Shown here: in pieces, positions 55,421 through 64,000 of the stretch
Position numbering within the stretch: the stretch's first letter is position 1
Layout: the number at the start of each line of letters is the position of its first letter
From: an uncultured Alphaproteobacteria bacterium
GTDB lineage: Bacteria > Pseudomonadota > Alphaproteobacteria > HIMB59 > GCA-002718135
Assembly: GCA_902620425.1 (NCBI GenBank)
Contig: CACNHX010000005.1
Coordinates: 33,457-97,456 of the forward strand
DNA length: 64,000 nucleotides
Reading direction: 5' to 3'
Program-made: the position numbers and the translations under genes
The notes under the pieces: generated by a model
What the model saw: only the letters and a program-made list of their open reading frames with translations
What the model was told of the DNA's origin: nothing
Databases searched by the model: none

Positions 55421-56119
55421 ATGAAAAAGGTTTTGTTTGTATTACATCAAAAAACTTCGGTTCCAGGAGATGTAGGAAATAAATTTAGAGATAGGGGATA
55501 TGTTGCTGAAATATGTAGACCACCTCTTGGTGAAGAACTTCCTTTAAATATTAACCAATACTCAGCAATAGTTGTATTTGGTGCACCAGGAAGCATAAAC
55601 GATGAAGATGAATATATAAAAAAAGAATTAGAATGGATAAACAGTGTTATAAAAACTGACGTTCCTTATCTTGGAATTTGTTTTGGTGCTCAATTGTTAG
55701 CTAAATGTTTAGGTTCAGAAATTACAACTAATAAAGACGGGCTTTCAGAAATTGGTTTTTATAAAATTGAACCAACTGAAAATGCAAAAAATCTTTTTAA
55801 TTCTCAAAATATATTTTTTCAATTTCATTCTGAAGGATTTTCACTACCTACTGGATGTGAGTTATTAGCCAGAGGTGATATATTTAATAATCAAGCTTTT
55901 AGATATCAAAATTGTTATGCACTTCAATTTCACCCTGAAGTAAACTTTAAACTTCATATGAGATGGTTATATTTAGTTTTACTTAAAAATCCAAAAAAAC
56001 TATTTGTAAAAGGATCTCAAAATTTATTCTCGCAATTTTTAATGCGAATAAAATATAATAAATCAATATCAATATGGTTAGATACTTTTATTGATGATTA
56101 TCTTTTGAAGGAAAGATAA
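55421..56119 (+). CDS. Class I glutamine amidotransferase (GMP synthase-like)
   Basis: A 232-residue stand-alone class I glutaminase domain. The triad is Cys87 in LGICFGAQLLAKCLG, and His171 and Glu173 in LQFHPEVNF. FGAPGSINDEDEYI is the oxyanion-side loop. Such proteins are related to GMP synthase N-terminal domains and gamma-glutamyl hydrolases such as PuuD; the substrate is unknown. It is followed 1 bp later by the MOSC gene. Confidence 0.88.
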   Translation: MKKVLFVLHQKTSVPGDVGNKFRDRGYVAEICRPPLGEELPLNINQYSAIVVFGAPGSINDEDEYIKKELEWINSVIKTDVPYLGICFGAQLLAKCLGSEITTNKDGLSEIGFYKIEPTENAKNLFNSQNIFFQFHSEGFSLPTGCELLARGDIFNNQAFRYQNCYALQFHPEVNFKLHMRWLYLVLLKNPKKLFVKGSQNLFSQFLMRIKYNKSISIWLDTFIDDYLLKER

Positions 56120-56120
56120 A

Positions 56121-56897
56121 TTGTTTTATATTGAAAAATTATATTATTCTCCTATTAAATCCATATCTTTTAATTCTTGTGCTTTTTTAAATATAAAAAA
56201 AAATATAGGTATTGAAAACGATAGAAGATTTGCCTTTATAAAAAAAACAACAAATACTATTATTGATAATATTCAAAAAAATCCAAAAAAAAGAAAAATT
56301 GGTCAATTTTTATCACTAAAAGATCATCCATTACTAAACAACTTTAACTTTCATTTTGAAAAAAACATACTAATCTTAAAATCAAATAATAAAATTTTAT
56401 TAAAAACAAATATAAAAGATAGTAATAAAATCAAATCTTTATGTTCAAAAATTCAAAATATTATTGGTCATAAAAAAGTAATAAATTTAATAGAAAATAG
56501 TCAGAACCCTTTTTTTGATTCAATGATTTATGGAAAAATTAGAAAACCTACAATTTCACTTATAAACATTAATAGTATTAAAGATTTTGAAAAAAAAATT
56601 CGTAAAAACATTGAACATAAGAGATTTAGGGCAAACATATATGTATCAAACATGAAAGCATGGGAAGAAAGAAATTTAATTAATAAAACCATATTAATAA
56701 ATGGTATTAAATTTATAATAACAAAAGAAATACCTAGATGTTCGGTGACAAACTTAAAACCAAATACTTCAAATTATGATATGGAAATACCAAAATATTT
56801 GAGAAAATTTTACAATAATTCATGTTTAGGTATTTATTTATCTCCTTTACAAAATGGAAAAATTAAAATCAAAGATAAAATAGAAGTGTATGAATAA
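56121..56897 (+). CDS. MOSC domain-containing protein
   Basis: A 258-residue protein with an N-terminal MOSC-associated beta barrel (YIEKLYYSPIKSISFNSCAF, then ENDRRFAFIKK) and a C-terminal MOSC domain. The latter shows KRFRANIYVSNMKAWEE and the conserved cysteine in EIPRCSVTNLKPNTSNYDME, which suggests molybdenum-cofactor sulfide handling or mARC-like reductase activity. No iron-sulfur domain is fused. It starts at TTG and overlaps the ABC permease gene by 8 nt. Confidence 0.85.
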   Translation: MFYIEKLYYSPIKSISFNSCAFLNIKKNIGIENDRRFAFIKKTTNTIIDNIQKNPKKRKIGQFLSLKDHPLLNNFNFHFEKNILILKSNNKILLKTNIKDSNKIKSLCSKIQNIIGHKKVINLIENSQNPFFDSMIYGKIRKPTISLININSIKDFEKKIRKNIEHKRFRANIYVSNMKAWEERNLINKTILINGIKFIITKEIPRCSVTNLKPNTSNYDMEIPKYLRKFYNNSCLGIYLSPLQNGKIKIKDKIEVYE

Positions 56898-58014
56898 ATT
56901 TGTATCAAATCACTCTGAAAAAATTACTGGATATATTTTAATTTTACCTGCTGTTATAATTATAAGTCTTTTTGGAATATTCCCAGTATTTTTTGGTATG
57001 TATATGAGTGTTCATAAATGGAAAGTTTTTAAAGGCAGATTTTTAGGATTTGAAAATTATAAAAGAATACTTGGAGACATCCCAGCTTTTTGGTTATTTG
57101 TTCTAGGATTGTTACTTTTGATATTAAGTTATTGGCTATGGAGTGAATTTAAAAATAAAATAAAAAACAAGATATATTTAGCAATATTTTCCATAGCAAT
57201 TTTTATTTTTGGAATAATATTAATTAATATTAATTGGGGAAAAATGCTTTTAACAGGCGATGAAGACTATCTTTATTCTCTAATTTATACTTTTTATTAT
57301 TCTTTTTTTACTATCATTTTTGAGGTTGGATTAGGATTAATAATAGCATTTGCTTTGTACCAAAAACTAGCTGGTAAACAATTCTTTCAAATGATTTTAC
57401 TATTTCCTTATATTACTCCTGCTGTAATGGGTGCTGCAGTATTTTTTTTAATATTTGGTAAAGCTGAAAATTCTTTTTTAAATCAACTCATAGGGATATT
57501 TGGTTTTGATCCTCAAATGTGGTTATTTGATAAAAGACCAATTACTGAAGTTTTATTTGGTATAAAAATAGAAGGATTATTTGCTGGTCCAAGTTTAGCC
57601 CTAATGTCATCAATTATTTATGGAATATGGTCCTACACTGGGTATTATGCAATAATATTACTCGCTGGTCTTTCTATAATTCCCTCTGATTTGTATGAAG
57701 CTGCTAAAGCAGAAGGTGCTAGTCGATGGCAAACATTTGTAAAAATTACTATACCACTTTTAATGCCTATTATATTCTTTCTAATGTTAACGGGTTTCAT
57801 AAATACATTCCAAGCATTTAATAGTATTTTTGTTATGCAAACTTCCTCTGCTGGTGACACAATGGATGTTGTGACAATAGAAATATTTGATCATTTTTGG
57901 GGAAGGGTAAAATATGGTTATGCTGCTGCAGAAGGAGTAATTTTATTTATACTGCTAAATATATTAGCAATATCTCAATATGTAATTTTCAGAAAAAGGT
58001 TAAACTATGACTAG
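56890..58014 (+). CDS. Sugar-type ABC transporter permease (MalF/UgpA family) with insertion
   Basis: A 374-residue inner-membrane permease; the family is usually about 290-310. The extra length is an insertion at about residues 68-120, between the family-typical LGFENYKRIL and the second core helix. It adds two hydrophobic helices (LFVLGLLLLILSYWLW; IYLAIFSIAIFIFGIILINI). The core has QMILLFPYITPAVMGAAVFF and the EAA loop DLYEAAKAEGASRWQTFVKI that contacts the ATPase. It overlaps both neighbours by 8 nt. Confidence 0.92.
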   Translation: MNKFVSNHSEKITGYILILPAVIIISLFGIFPVFFGMYMSVHKWKVFKGRFLGFENYKRILGDIPAFWLFVLGLLLLILSYWLWSEFKNKIKNKIYLAIFSIAIFIFGIILININWGKMLLTGDEDYLYSLIYTFYYSFFTIIFEVGLGLIIAFALYQKLAGKQFFQMILLFPYITPAVMGAAVFFLIFGKAENSFLNQLIGIFGFDPQMWLFDKRPITEVLFGIKIEGLFAGPSLALMSSIIYGIWSYTGYYAIILLAGLSIIPSDLYEAAKAEGASRWQTFVKITIPLLMPIIFFLMLTGFINTFQAFNSIFVMQTSSAGDTMDVVTIEIFDHFWGRVKYGYAAAEGVILFILLNILAISQYVIFRKRLNYD

Positions 58015-58852
58015 AATTATTAATGCTGACACAAGGATACCTTATTTAATTTTATTAATAGTTTTTATAATTTCAATTTACCCATTTTTTTACATGATCT
58101 CGACATCATTAATGACAGCTGGAGAAGCATCAAATCAATATTTATTTCCAAAAAAATTGATGTTTGAAAATTATTATGAAGTTTGGACCTCTAATAGATT
58201 CCAACGTTATACATTTAATAGTTTAATAATAAGTTCAATAATTGTCATTGGTGTTTTATTAACTAGTATTCCAGCAGCATACTCATTTGCTAAAATAGAA
58301 TTCCCATTTAAAAATATTATATTCTATATGTTGTTACTTTCATTAATGATTCCAGAAATAATTACACTTTTACCTCACTTATTAATTATTAGAGGGGAAA
58401 TTATTCCATTGCCTTTTGGACCTTCTTGGATGAATAGTCTTCAAGGTTTAACAGTTCCATTTATGGGAAATATTTTTGTAATTTTCTTATTAAGACAATA
58501 TTTTAAAAAGATACCAAATGAATTATGGGATGCTGCAAGACTAGATGGATCTTCTCATTTAAATTTTTTACTCAAGGTAGTAATCCCAATGAGTAAACCT
58601 ATTATTGTGACAGTCTCTTTATTTACTTTTATTATAGCATGGAATAGTTTTGCTTGGCCTTTACTTATATTAACTAGAGATGATTGGTATCCTGTAACAG
58701 TTTCTATCTATAGTTTTGTGAGAGAAGTGGGACCTAATTTTAATTTATTGATGGCTGCTTGCTTAATTGCAATTTTCCCGATTTTAGTATTATACTTTTT
58801 TACTCAGAAGTTATTCATAGAAAGTATATCAAACTTTGGATTAAAAGAATAA
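58007..58852 (+). CDS. Sugar-type ABC transporter permease (MalG/UgpE family)
   Basis: A 281-residue second permease with six helices. The EAA loop is ELWDAARLDGSSHLNFLLKV, and the typical FIIAWNSFAWPLLI precedes the last helix. It pairs with the preceding permease. The ATPase subunit is not in the window, so it must be encoded elsewhere or shared with another transporter. Confidence 0.93.
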   Translation: MTRIINADTRIPYLILLIVFIISIYPFFYMISTSLMTAGEASNQYLFPKKLMFENYYEVWTSNRFQRYTFNSLIISSIIVIGVLLTSIPAAYSFAKIEFPFKNIIFYMLLLSLMIPEIITLLPHLLIIRGEIIPLPFGPSWMNSLQGLTVPFMGNIFVIFLLRQYFKKIPNELWDAARLDGSSHLNFLLKVVIPMSKPIIVTVSLFTFIIAWNSFAWPLLILTRDDWYPVTVSIYSFVREVGPNFNLLMAACLIAIFPILVLYFFTQKLFIESISNFGLKE

Positions 58853-58921
58853 ATCAGTAAATTTTTTGTAACAAAACTTTAATTTTACCTCTATATTAAT
58901 AATTATTTTTACGGGGTGATT

Positions 58922-60256
58922 ATGAAATTTTATAAATATATTTTAAATTTTTTCTTAGCTTCTTTATTTTTTATCTCCTCGCAATCATTCGCAATTACCG
59001 CACAAGATATTGAAAATGCAGATCCTTCAGGTCAAACTGTTGAATTCTGGGTTCAATATTCAGATGAAAGATTAGATGCAATGATGGCAAGAGCTGAAAG
59101 ATTTGAAGCTGAAACAGGAATAAAAGTTAATGTTGTTCACAAAGGACATTATGGGAAAGTTCAATCCGCTATGATGTCTGCTGCTGGAACAACAGATATA
59201 GCAGACGTTGCAAGAGGTTATGGTAATGCTGCTGCTGACATGTACTTAATTGGCGCTTCAATTGATCAAAATATTTTAGCAAATAGTAAAAAATGGGGTG
59301 TATCTCAAGATGATATAGCAGATTGGGGTGCAAACTGGACTGTTGGTTTTTCACCATATTTTGATGGAAATCCAAAACTATTACATGAAGTTGGAAAATC
59401 AATCGAGATCCTTTATTACAATGCAGATTGGTTAAAGGAACTTGGTTTAGATGCTCCTAAAACGCCTGCTGATTTTGCAGAAGCAGCATGTGCTGCAACC
59501 AATCAAGATTATAGTGGTAAGATGGGTGAAGATGTTCCAAGTTATGGATATGAAATAGATACAGATGCAAGTAACTTTGCAGCATGGGTATTTGCGCATG
59601 GAGGTGATGTATTTGACTATGATAATGGTCAGTATATTTACAATGGCCCTAAAGCTATTGAAGCTATGCAATTCATTCAAGGAATGGCTAATAAAGGATG
59701 CGCAATAGTTGCAAGAGGTAAATACACTGATCAGCAATATTTAGGACAAGGTTCAGTTTTATTTGCTGCAGGATCTACTTCCGGTATTACATATTTTCAA
59801 AAAGCCATTGAAGAGGGTTACAATGGTAATTGGGATGTAGCTCCATTATCATACACGACTAATGAACCAGTGCTTAACTTATATGGCGGTGGTTTAATTA
59901 TGGGAAATTCAGGTGATGCTAATAGAATGGTAGCAGCATATCAGTGGATGAAATATATTTCTAATACTGAGAACTCAGCAGTTTGGTCAACTGAAAGTGG
60001 TTATGGTTTTGTTAGAACTTCTTCTGCAGATCATCCATTAATTGCTGAAAAAAGAGCTGAATTACCTCAATATGATAAATCATTAACAATGGTTCAATAC
60101 GGAAAAGGTGAACCATCAGTTCCTGGTTATTATTCAGTTAGAGGTGAGGTTGAAAAAGCTTATGCAGCAATCATTAATGGTGATGATATCATTTCAACAT
60201 TAAATCAATTAAATGAAGATGCTAATGCAATATTAGCTGATGCAACTGCAGAGTAG
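58922..60256 (+). CDS. ABC transporter substrate-binding protein (family 1, UgpB/MalE-like)
   Basis: A 444-residue periplasmic solute receptor. The signal peptide ends SSQSFA. Core motifs are VEFWVQYSDERLDAMMARAE, ETGIKVNVVHKGHYGKVQ, EILYYNADWLKELGLDAPKT and PSVPGYYSVRGEVEKAYAAI. These point to sugar, polyol or glycerophosphate-type ligands, but the ligand is not identified. I chose ATG 58922; a GTG lies six bases earlier within the ribosome site ACGGGGTGA. A terminator follows. Confidence 0.92.
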   Translation: MKFYKYILNFFLASLFFISSQSFAITAQDIENADPSGQTVEFWVQYSDERLDAMMARAERFEAETGIKVNVVHKGHYGKVQSAMMSAAGTTDIADVARGYGNAAADMYLIGASIDQNILANSKKWGVSQDDIADWGANWTVGFSPYFDGNPKLLHEVGKSIEILYYNADWLKELGLDAPKTPADFAEAACAATNQDYSGKMGEDVPSYGYEIDTDASNFAAWVFAHGGDVFDYDNGQYIYNGPKAIEAMQFIQGMANKGCAIVARGKYTDQQYLGQGSVLFAAGSTSGITYFQKAIEEGYNGNWDVAPLSYTTNEPVLNLYGGGLIMGNSGDANRMVAAYQWMKYISNTENSAVWSTESGYGFVRTSSADHPLIAEKRAELPQYDKSLTMVQYGKGEPSVPGYYSVRGEVEKAYAAIINGDDIISTLNQLNEDANAILADATAE

Positions 60257-60277
60257 TTTAATTATTTTACTTTTATT

Positions 60278-60304
60278 AAGGGTGGTTTATACCACCCTTT
60301 TTTT
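60278..60304 (+). terminator. Rho-independent terminator after the ABC binding protein
   Basis: A 9-bp stem (AAGGGTGGT / ACCACCCTT, loop TTAT) followed by a T-run to 60304. The T-run directly touches the ATG of the next gene at 60305. Confidence 0.9.
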
Positions 60305-60865
60305 ATGATAATTGTTTGTTCTCTTAAAGATTTAACTAATGTGTGTGAAAGCATACAGCCCAAATATCTTGTATCAGTAATTGATCCAGGATATGCACCA
60401 GAAACACCCAAGGGTGTAAAAAATCATTTAAAGTTAGGATTTGACGATATTATTGAAATTAGTAGCAATAATAAAATATTTCGATTGAATACTAATGAAA
60501 TACCACAAATTCTACCTGCTGAAGAGCATGTAAATTCAATAGCTAATTTTACTTCTACTTATGCTTATGATGAAGATATTGTTATCCATTGTTGGTGTGG
60601 TGTCTCAAGATCAATGGCAACAGCTACTTATTTACTATGTAGAGAAAATAAAACTAATATCGAAAATACAATTAAATATATTCGTAATCTTGCACCACAT
60701 GCAAACCCAAATAAATTATTGATAAATCACTTTGAAAAGAAATTAGATGTTAGCAATCAAATCTCAAAATCATTTTTAAAATTTCCTTATACTAAAACAT
60801 ACGATTGTTCTTCAAATTTTGCACCTGTTACTTTATTTGATATAAAAGACATTGAAAAAAACTAA
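60305..60865 (+). CDS. Tyrosine phosphatase-like protein
   Basis: A 186-residue protein with the cysteine-phosphatase P-loop IVIHCWCGVSRSMATATYL, a CX5R motif with Cys96 and Arg102. The rest resembles alphaproteobacterial tyrosine-phosphatase family proteins, with DPGYAPETPKGVKNHLKLGF near the start. The substrate is unknown. The gene begins at the end of a terminator T-run and overlaps apt by 1 nt. Confidence 0.82.
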   Translation: MIIVCSLKDLTNVCESIQPKYLVSVIDPGYAPETPKGVKNHLKLGFDDIIEISSNNKIFRLNTNEIPQILPAEEHVNSIANFTSTYAYDEDIVIHCWCGVSRSMATATYLLCRENKTNIENTIKYIRNLAPHANPNKLLINHFEKKLDVSNQISKSFLKFPYTKTYDCSSNFAPVTLFDIKDIEKN

Positions 60866-61380
60866 TGAAAGAATACGTTCGAACAATTGCTGATTATCCT
60901 GTTGAAGGAATTCAATTCAGAGATATTACAACATTGTTGCAAAATGCAGGACATTTTAAACAAGTCATTGATGACATGGTAAAACCATGGAAAAATAAAA
61001 AAATAGATGCAGTTTTAAGTATAGAATCACGTGGATTTATTATGGCAGGTGCAATAGCTTATTTTTTAAATGCAGCATTTGTTCCTTTGAGAAAGCCTCA
61101 TAAACTTCCATTTGATACTTTCAAAACCGCATACGACTTAGAATACGGATCAACTGAAATGCATATTCATACAGATGCCTTAGATGGTCATAAAGATTTA
61201 CTAATTATTGATGATCTTTTAGCAACTGGTGGAACCGCACTTGCGGCGGTAGATTTAATTAAAAAGTTTAAAGACAAAAATATTGTTGGTGCAGGTTTTA
61301 TAATAAATTTACCAGATTTAAGTGGTGATAAAAAACTAATTGAAAAAGGAATTGAGATACATTCTTTAATGGAGTTTTAA
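60865..61380 (+). CDS. apt: Adenine phosphoribosyltransferase
   Basis: Purine salvage enzyme that makes AMP from adenine and PRPP. Its 171 residues have DYPVEGIQFRDITTLLQNAG, ESRGFIMAGAIAYFLNAAFV, FVPLRKPHKLP and the PRPP loop LLIIDDLLATGGTALAAVDL. It ends exactly at the thiolase start codon. Confidence 0.96.
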   Translation: MKEYVRTIADYPVEGIQFRDITTLLQNAGHFKQVIDDMVKPWKNKKIDAVLSIESRGFIMAGAIAYFLNAAFVPLRKPHKLPFDTFKTAYDLEYGSTEMHIHTDALDGHKDLLIIDDLLATGGTALAAVDLIKKFKDKNIVGAGFIINLPDLSGDKKLIEKGIEIHSLMEF

Positions 61381-62520
61381 ATGAGAAATGCAGTTATTGT
61401 TGGTTACAAAAGATCACCCTTCACTTTTGCTCGTAAAGGTGAAATGGCTAATATAAGACCAGAAGACATTCTATCACAAACAATAAATCAATTACTTAAT
61501 GAAATTCAAATTAATAAAAATGACATAGAGGATATTATTACTGGTTGTGCGTATCCTGAAGGAGCGCAAGGTAATAATATTGCTAAAATTGTTTCTTTCA
61601 TGACAGATATGCCAGAACATGTAGCAGGTATGACAGTCAATAGATGGTGTGGTTCTTCAATGCAAGCTATTCATGATGCAACTGGTGCAATTGCAATTAA
61701 CTCTGGAGATGTTTTTTTATGTTGTGGTGTAGAAAGTATGACATTTATACCTATGAATGGATTAACATACGATCCTCATCCTCAATTAAGTAAAGATAAT
61801 CCAAATGTATATATGTCAATGGGTATTACAGCTGAAAATGTTGCAAAAAAATTTGATATTTCTCGAAAAGAACAACAAGATTTTGCTATTAGTAGCCATT
61901 ACAAAGCTAATTTAGCTAGAGAATCAAATATGTTCGACAATGAAATAGTTTCTATCACAAATAATGATGAGAAAATTAATAAAGATGGTGGCATTCGACC
62001 TAACACCTCACATGAAATTTTAGATGGGTTAAAACTTGCTTTTGATGAAAATGGAACAGTTACAGCTGGTACAGCCTCACCATTAACAGATGGAGCATCT
62101 GCAGTAATTGTGTGTGAGGAAGAATATGCAAAAAAAAATAATCTAAAAATTTTAGCTCGTATCAAATCTACAGCTGTAGTCGGTTGTCCGCCAGAATTAA
62201 TGGGCCTTGGCCCAATTAATGCATCCAAAAAAGCCCTAAAGAGAGCTAATTTATCTATTTCCGATATTGATATTGTGGAGCTAAATGAGGCATTTGCTTC
62301 TCAATCTTTAGCATGTATTAAACAATTAAATATGGACATAAATAAGGTAAATATTCATGGTGGAGCAATAGCATTAGGCCATCCTTTAGGAGCTACTGGA
62401 GCAAGGATTACTGGTAAAGTTGCAACTTTATTGCAAAATAATAATAAAAAGTATGGATTAGCGACACAATGTATAGGCTTAGGTCAAGGTATTGCAACTG
62501 TGTTAGAAAATATTAATTAA
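61381..62520 (+). CDS. Thiolase (acetyl-CoA acyltransferase family)
   Basis: A 379-residue thiolase. The acylated Cys90 is in TVNRWCGSSMQAIHDA, and the second active-site set is HGGAIALGHPLGATGARI and LATQCIGLGQGIATVLE. It resembles degradative 3-ketoacyl-CoA thiolases (FadA type) more than biosynthetic PhaA. It is followed 5 bp later by an acyl-CoA dehydrogenase gene, which suggests a beta-oxidation-type operon. Confidence 0.92.
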   Translation: MRNAVIVGYKRSPFTFARKGEMANIRPEDILSQTINQLLNEIQINKNDIEDIITGCAYPEGAQGNNIAKIVSFMTDMPEHVAGMTVNRWCGSSMQAIHDATGAIAINSGDVFLCCGVESMTFIPMNGLTYDPHPQLSKDNPNVYMSMGITAENVAKKFDISRKEQQDFAISSHYKANLARESNMFDNEIVSITNNDEKINKDGGIRPNTSHEILDGLKLAFDENGTVTAGTASPLTDGASAVIVCEEEYAKKNNLKILARIKSTAVVGCPPELMGLGPINASKKALKRANLSISDIDIVELNEAFASQSLACIKQLNMDINKVNIHGGAIALGHPLGATGARITGKVATLLQNNNKKYGLATQCIGLGQGIATVLENIN

Positions 62521-62525
62521 ATATC

Positions 62526-64000
62526 ATGCAAATTTATAAAACGCCTCTACGTGAGTTTAAATTTTTAATTGAAGATTTTTTAAATCTTAAGGAAAGTGAA
62601 ACATTAAAAAAATTAGATTTAGAAACAAGCGATCTAATGCTTATTATTGAAGAAGCAGCAAAACTATGTGAAGAAACCTTACTACCACTTAATCAAAGTG
62701 GAGATAGTGAAGGATGTTCATTCAGTAATGGAGTTGTGACTGCACCAAAAGGATTTAAAGAAGCTTATAAAACTTTTTCTGAAAATGGCTGGCAGGGACT
62801 TAAAGTAAAGGAAGAATTTGGCGGTCAAAACCTACCCTATATTATGAATATGATTTTAGATGAAATGATAAGCTCAACTAATATGTCATTTGGTCTTTAT
62901 CCAGGTCTTACAGCAAATGCAATCGATGCGATTGAAAAGAGTGCTAATGAAGATTTGAAAAATACTTATTTGCCAAATTTAACTAGTGGTAAGTGGACAG
63001 GAACAATGAATTTAACTGAACCTCAATGTGGAACAGATCTTGGATTAAGTAAAACAATGGCAACACCATTAGATGATGGAAGTTATAGCATTACTGGTAC
63101 TAAAATTTTTATTACATGTGGAGAGCACGATCTAAGTGAAAATATTATTCATTTAGTACTAGCAAGAACACCAAATGCGCCTCCTGGTATAAAAGGTATA
63201 AGTTTATTCTTGGTTCCTAAATTTTTACCAAATGGAAGCGGTGATTTTGTTGAAAGAAATAAAGTTGAATGTGGATCAATAGAGAAGAAGATGGGTATTC
63301 ATGCTAGTCCAACCTGTGTGATGCACTACAATGAAGCTAAGGGCTGGCTAGTAGGCGATCTTAATAAAGGAATGAGAGCTATGTTTATAATGATGAATGG
63401 AGCTCGTTTGTTTGTAGGCATACAAGGCTTAGGTTTATCAGAAACTGCCTATCAATCAGCGCTTTATTATTCGAAAGAGCGTTTACAAGGAAAATTATCT
63501 TCCAGTAATCAAGTTGCTGATCCCATAATTGTTCATCCTGAAATTAGAAAAAATTTATTATATATAAAATCGATTAATGAAGCGGTTAGAGGTTTAACTT
63601 TATTGGCTGGAAATCACTTTGATAATATTGAAAATTCTTCAGATGACAAAGATAAGAAATTGTCTGAAAATTTTATAGCACTCATGACGCCAATTATTAA
63701 ATCATATGCTTCAGACAAATCTGTAGAAAATACAAATCGAGCGATGCAAATTTATGGAGGTCATGGTTTTATTACTGATCATGGAATGGAACAATTAGTA
63801 AGAGATGCTAGAATTACAACAATCTATGAAGGAACAAACGGTATTCAAGCTCTAGATTTGATAGGAAGAAAATTACAAACTGATAATGGCGCATTATTTA
63901 ATGAATTTTTTAATACGATTGATAATTATCAAGTTAAAATTTCTAATAATCAAAATATGAAAAAATATATTGATTTATTTATGCCTTCATATGATTCTTA
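62526..64000 (+). CDS. DmdC-like acyl-CoA dehydrogenase (3' end outside window)
   Basis: About 491 residues of an acyl-CoA dehydrogenase of the long (about 590-residue) class that includes DmdC (3-methylmercaptopropionyl-CoA dehydrogenase) and FadE-like enzymes. It starts MQIYKTPLREFKFLIEDFL and shows LCEETLLPLNQSGDSEGC, MNLTEPQCGTDLGLSKTMA, TGTKIFITCGEHDLSENIIH and GGHGFITDHGMEQLVRDAR. The DMSP-related substrate is only a possibility; other acyl-CoAs are equally consistent. No stop occurs before the window edge. Confidence 0.9.
   Translation, partial: MQIYKTPLREFKFLIEDFLNLKESETLKKLDLETSDLMLIIEEAAKLCEETLLPLNQSGDSEGCSFSNGVVTAPKGFKEAYKTFSENGWQGLKVKEEFGGQNLPYIMNMILDEMISSTNMSFGLYPGLTANAIDAIEKSANEDLKNTYLPNLTSGKWTGTMNLTEPQCGTDLGLSKTMATPLDDGSYSITGTKIFITCGEHDLSENIIHLVLARTPNAPPGIKGISLFLVPKFLPNGSGDFVERNKVECGSIEKKMGIHASPTCVMHYNEAKGWLVGDLNKGMRAMFIMMNGARLFVGIQGLGLSETAYQSALYYSKERLQGKLSSSNQVADPIIVHPEIRKNLLYIKSINEAVRGLTLLAGNHFDNIENSSDDKDKKLSENFIALMTPIIKSYASDKSVENTNRAMQIYGGHGFITDHGMEQLVRDARITTIYEGTNGIQALDLIGRKLQTDNGALFNEFFNTIDNYQVKISNNQNMKKYIDLFMPSYDS

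Noticed and set aside
1..64000. CRISPR array, insertion sequence, prophage or rRNA operon
   Set aside because: No regularly spaced repeats, transposase, phage structural genes or rRNA sequence were seen on either strand.

Overview
ORGANISM. The window is very AT-rich (roughly 30% G+C by eye, not computed) and almost wholly coding. Gene order is typical of alphaproteobacteria: gatCAB; smpB-rpoZ-rsh-acpS-lepB-rnc-era-recO-parC; glyA-nrdR-ribD-ribE-ribBA-ribH-nusB-thiL-hppA; bamE / CBP3-like / rpmF-plsX-ihfA-merR; rplM-rpsI-argC. Small genome style (1-31 nt gene overlaps, head-to-head start codons, few terminators), a proteorhodopsin, TRAP and ABC solute transporters and isolated tRNA genes point to a streamlined marine bacterioplankton lineage of the SAR11/Pelagibacterales or HIMB59 kind. 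The exact clade cannot be fixed by eye.

LAYOUT. 1-3876 (minus strand): ruvX, pyrB, plsY, topA (cut by the window edge). 3894-7073 (plus): gatC-gatA-gatB. 7056-9433: a small membrane protein and a DUF4198 periplasmic protein (minus), head to head with a HupE/UreJ-type membrane protein (plus), a likely metal-uptake set. 9650-19235: tRNA-Ser(GCU), then one long housekeeping run from dapA to parC. 19287-22310: TRAP transporter dctQ-dctM with a convergent dctP. 22437-30430: gcdH (minus), then rpiB-glyA-nrdR and the riboflavin operon through thiL. 30488-35478: hppA, bamE (minus), CBP3-like, rpmF, plsX, ihfA, merR. 35641-36405: a stand-alone proteorhodopsin with its own terminator. 36501-41664: rplM-rpsI-argC-lipoprotein-hom-recJ, then tRNA-Glu(UUC). 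41789-45176 (minus): irr, acetoacetyl-CoA synthetase, quinone oxidoreductase. 45193-49897: a membrane-anchored hydrolase and NhaD (plus), converging on the TPP-riboswitch-controlled thiBP genes (minus). 49980-64000: tRNA-Pro(UGG), GST, Fe-alcohol dehydrogenase, SulP, YtoQ, a methyltransferase, a small membrane protein, an amidotransferase, a MOSC protein, a sugar-type ABC transporter, a phosphatase-like protein, apt, a thiolase and a DmdC-like acyl-CoA dehydrogenase cut by the right edge.

HOW IT FITS TOGETHER. Proteorhodopsin and the H+-pyrophosphatase build ion gradients that the TRAP transporter, NhaD and probably SulP can use. Thiamine-type uptake (ThiBP) and ThiL serve TPP supply. Fatty/organic-acid CoA enzymes (GcdH, AACS, thiolase, DmdC-like) indicate growth on small carbon compounds.

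MOST NOTABLE. (1) PyrB carries an in-frame N-terminal extension that looks like the DNA-binding arm of a tyrosine recombinase. (2) The DUF4198 and HupE genes have overlapping divergent start codons. (3) The RibBA homologue lacks the zinc site of GTP cyclohydrolase II. (4) Genes usual at these loci are absent: pyrC and dprA, pdxJ, the DUF177 gene, fabH, thiQ. (5) One sugar permease has an extra two-helix insertion. No CRISPR array, insertion sequence or prophage was seen, and no gene-free stretch exceeds about 220 bp.
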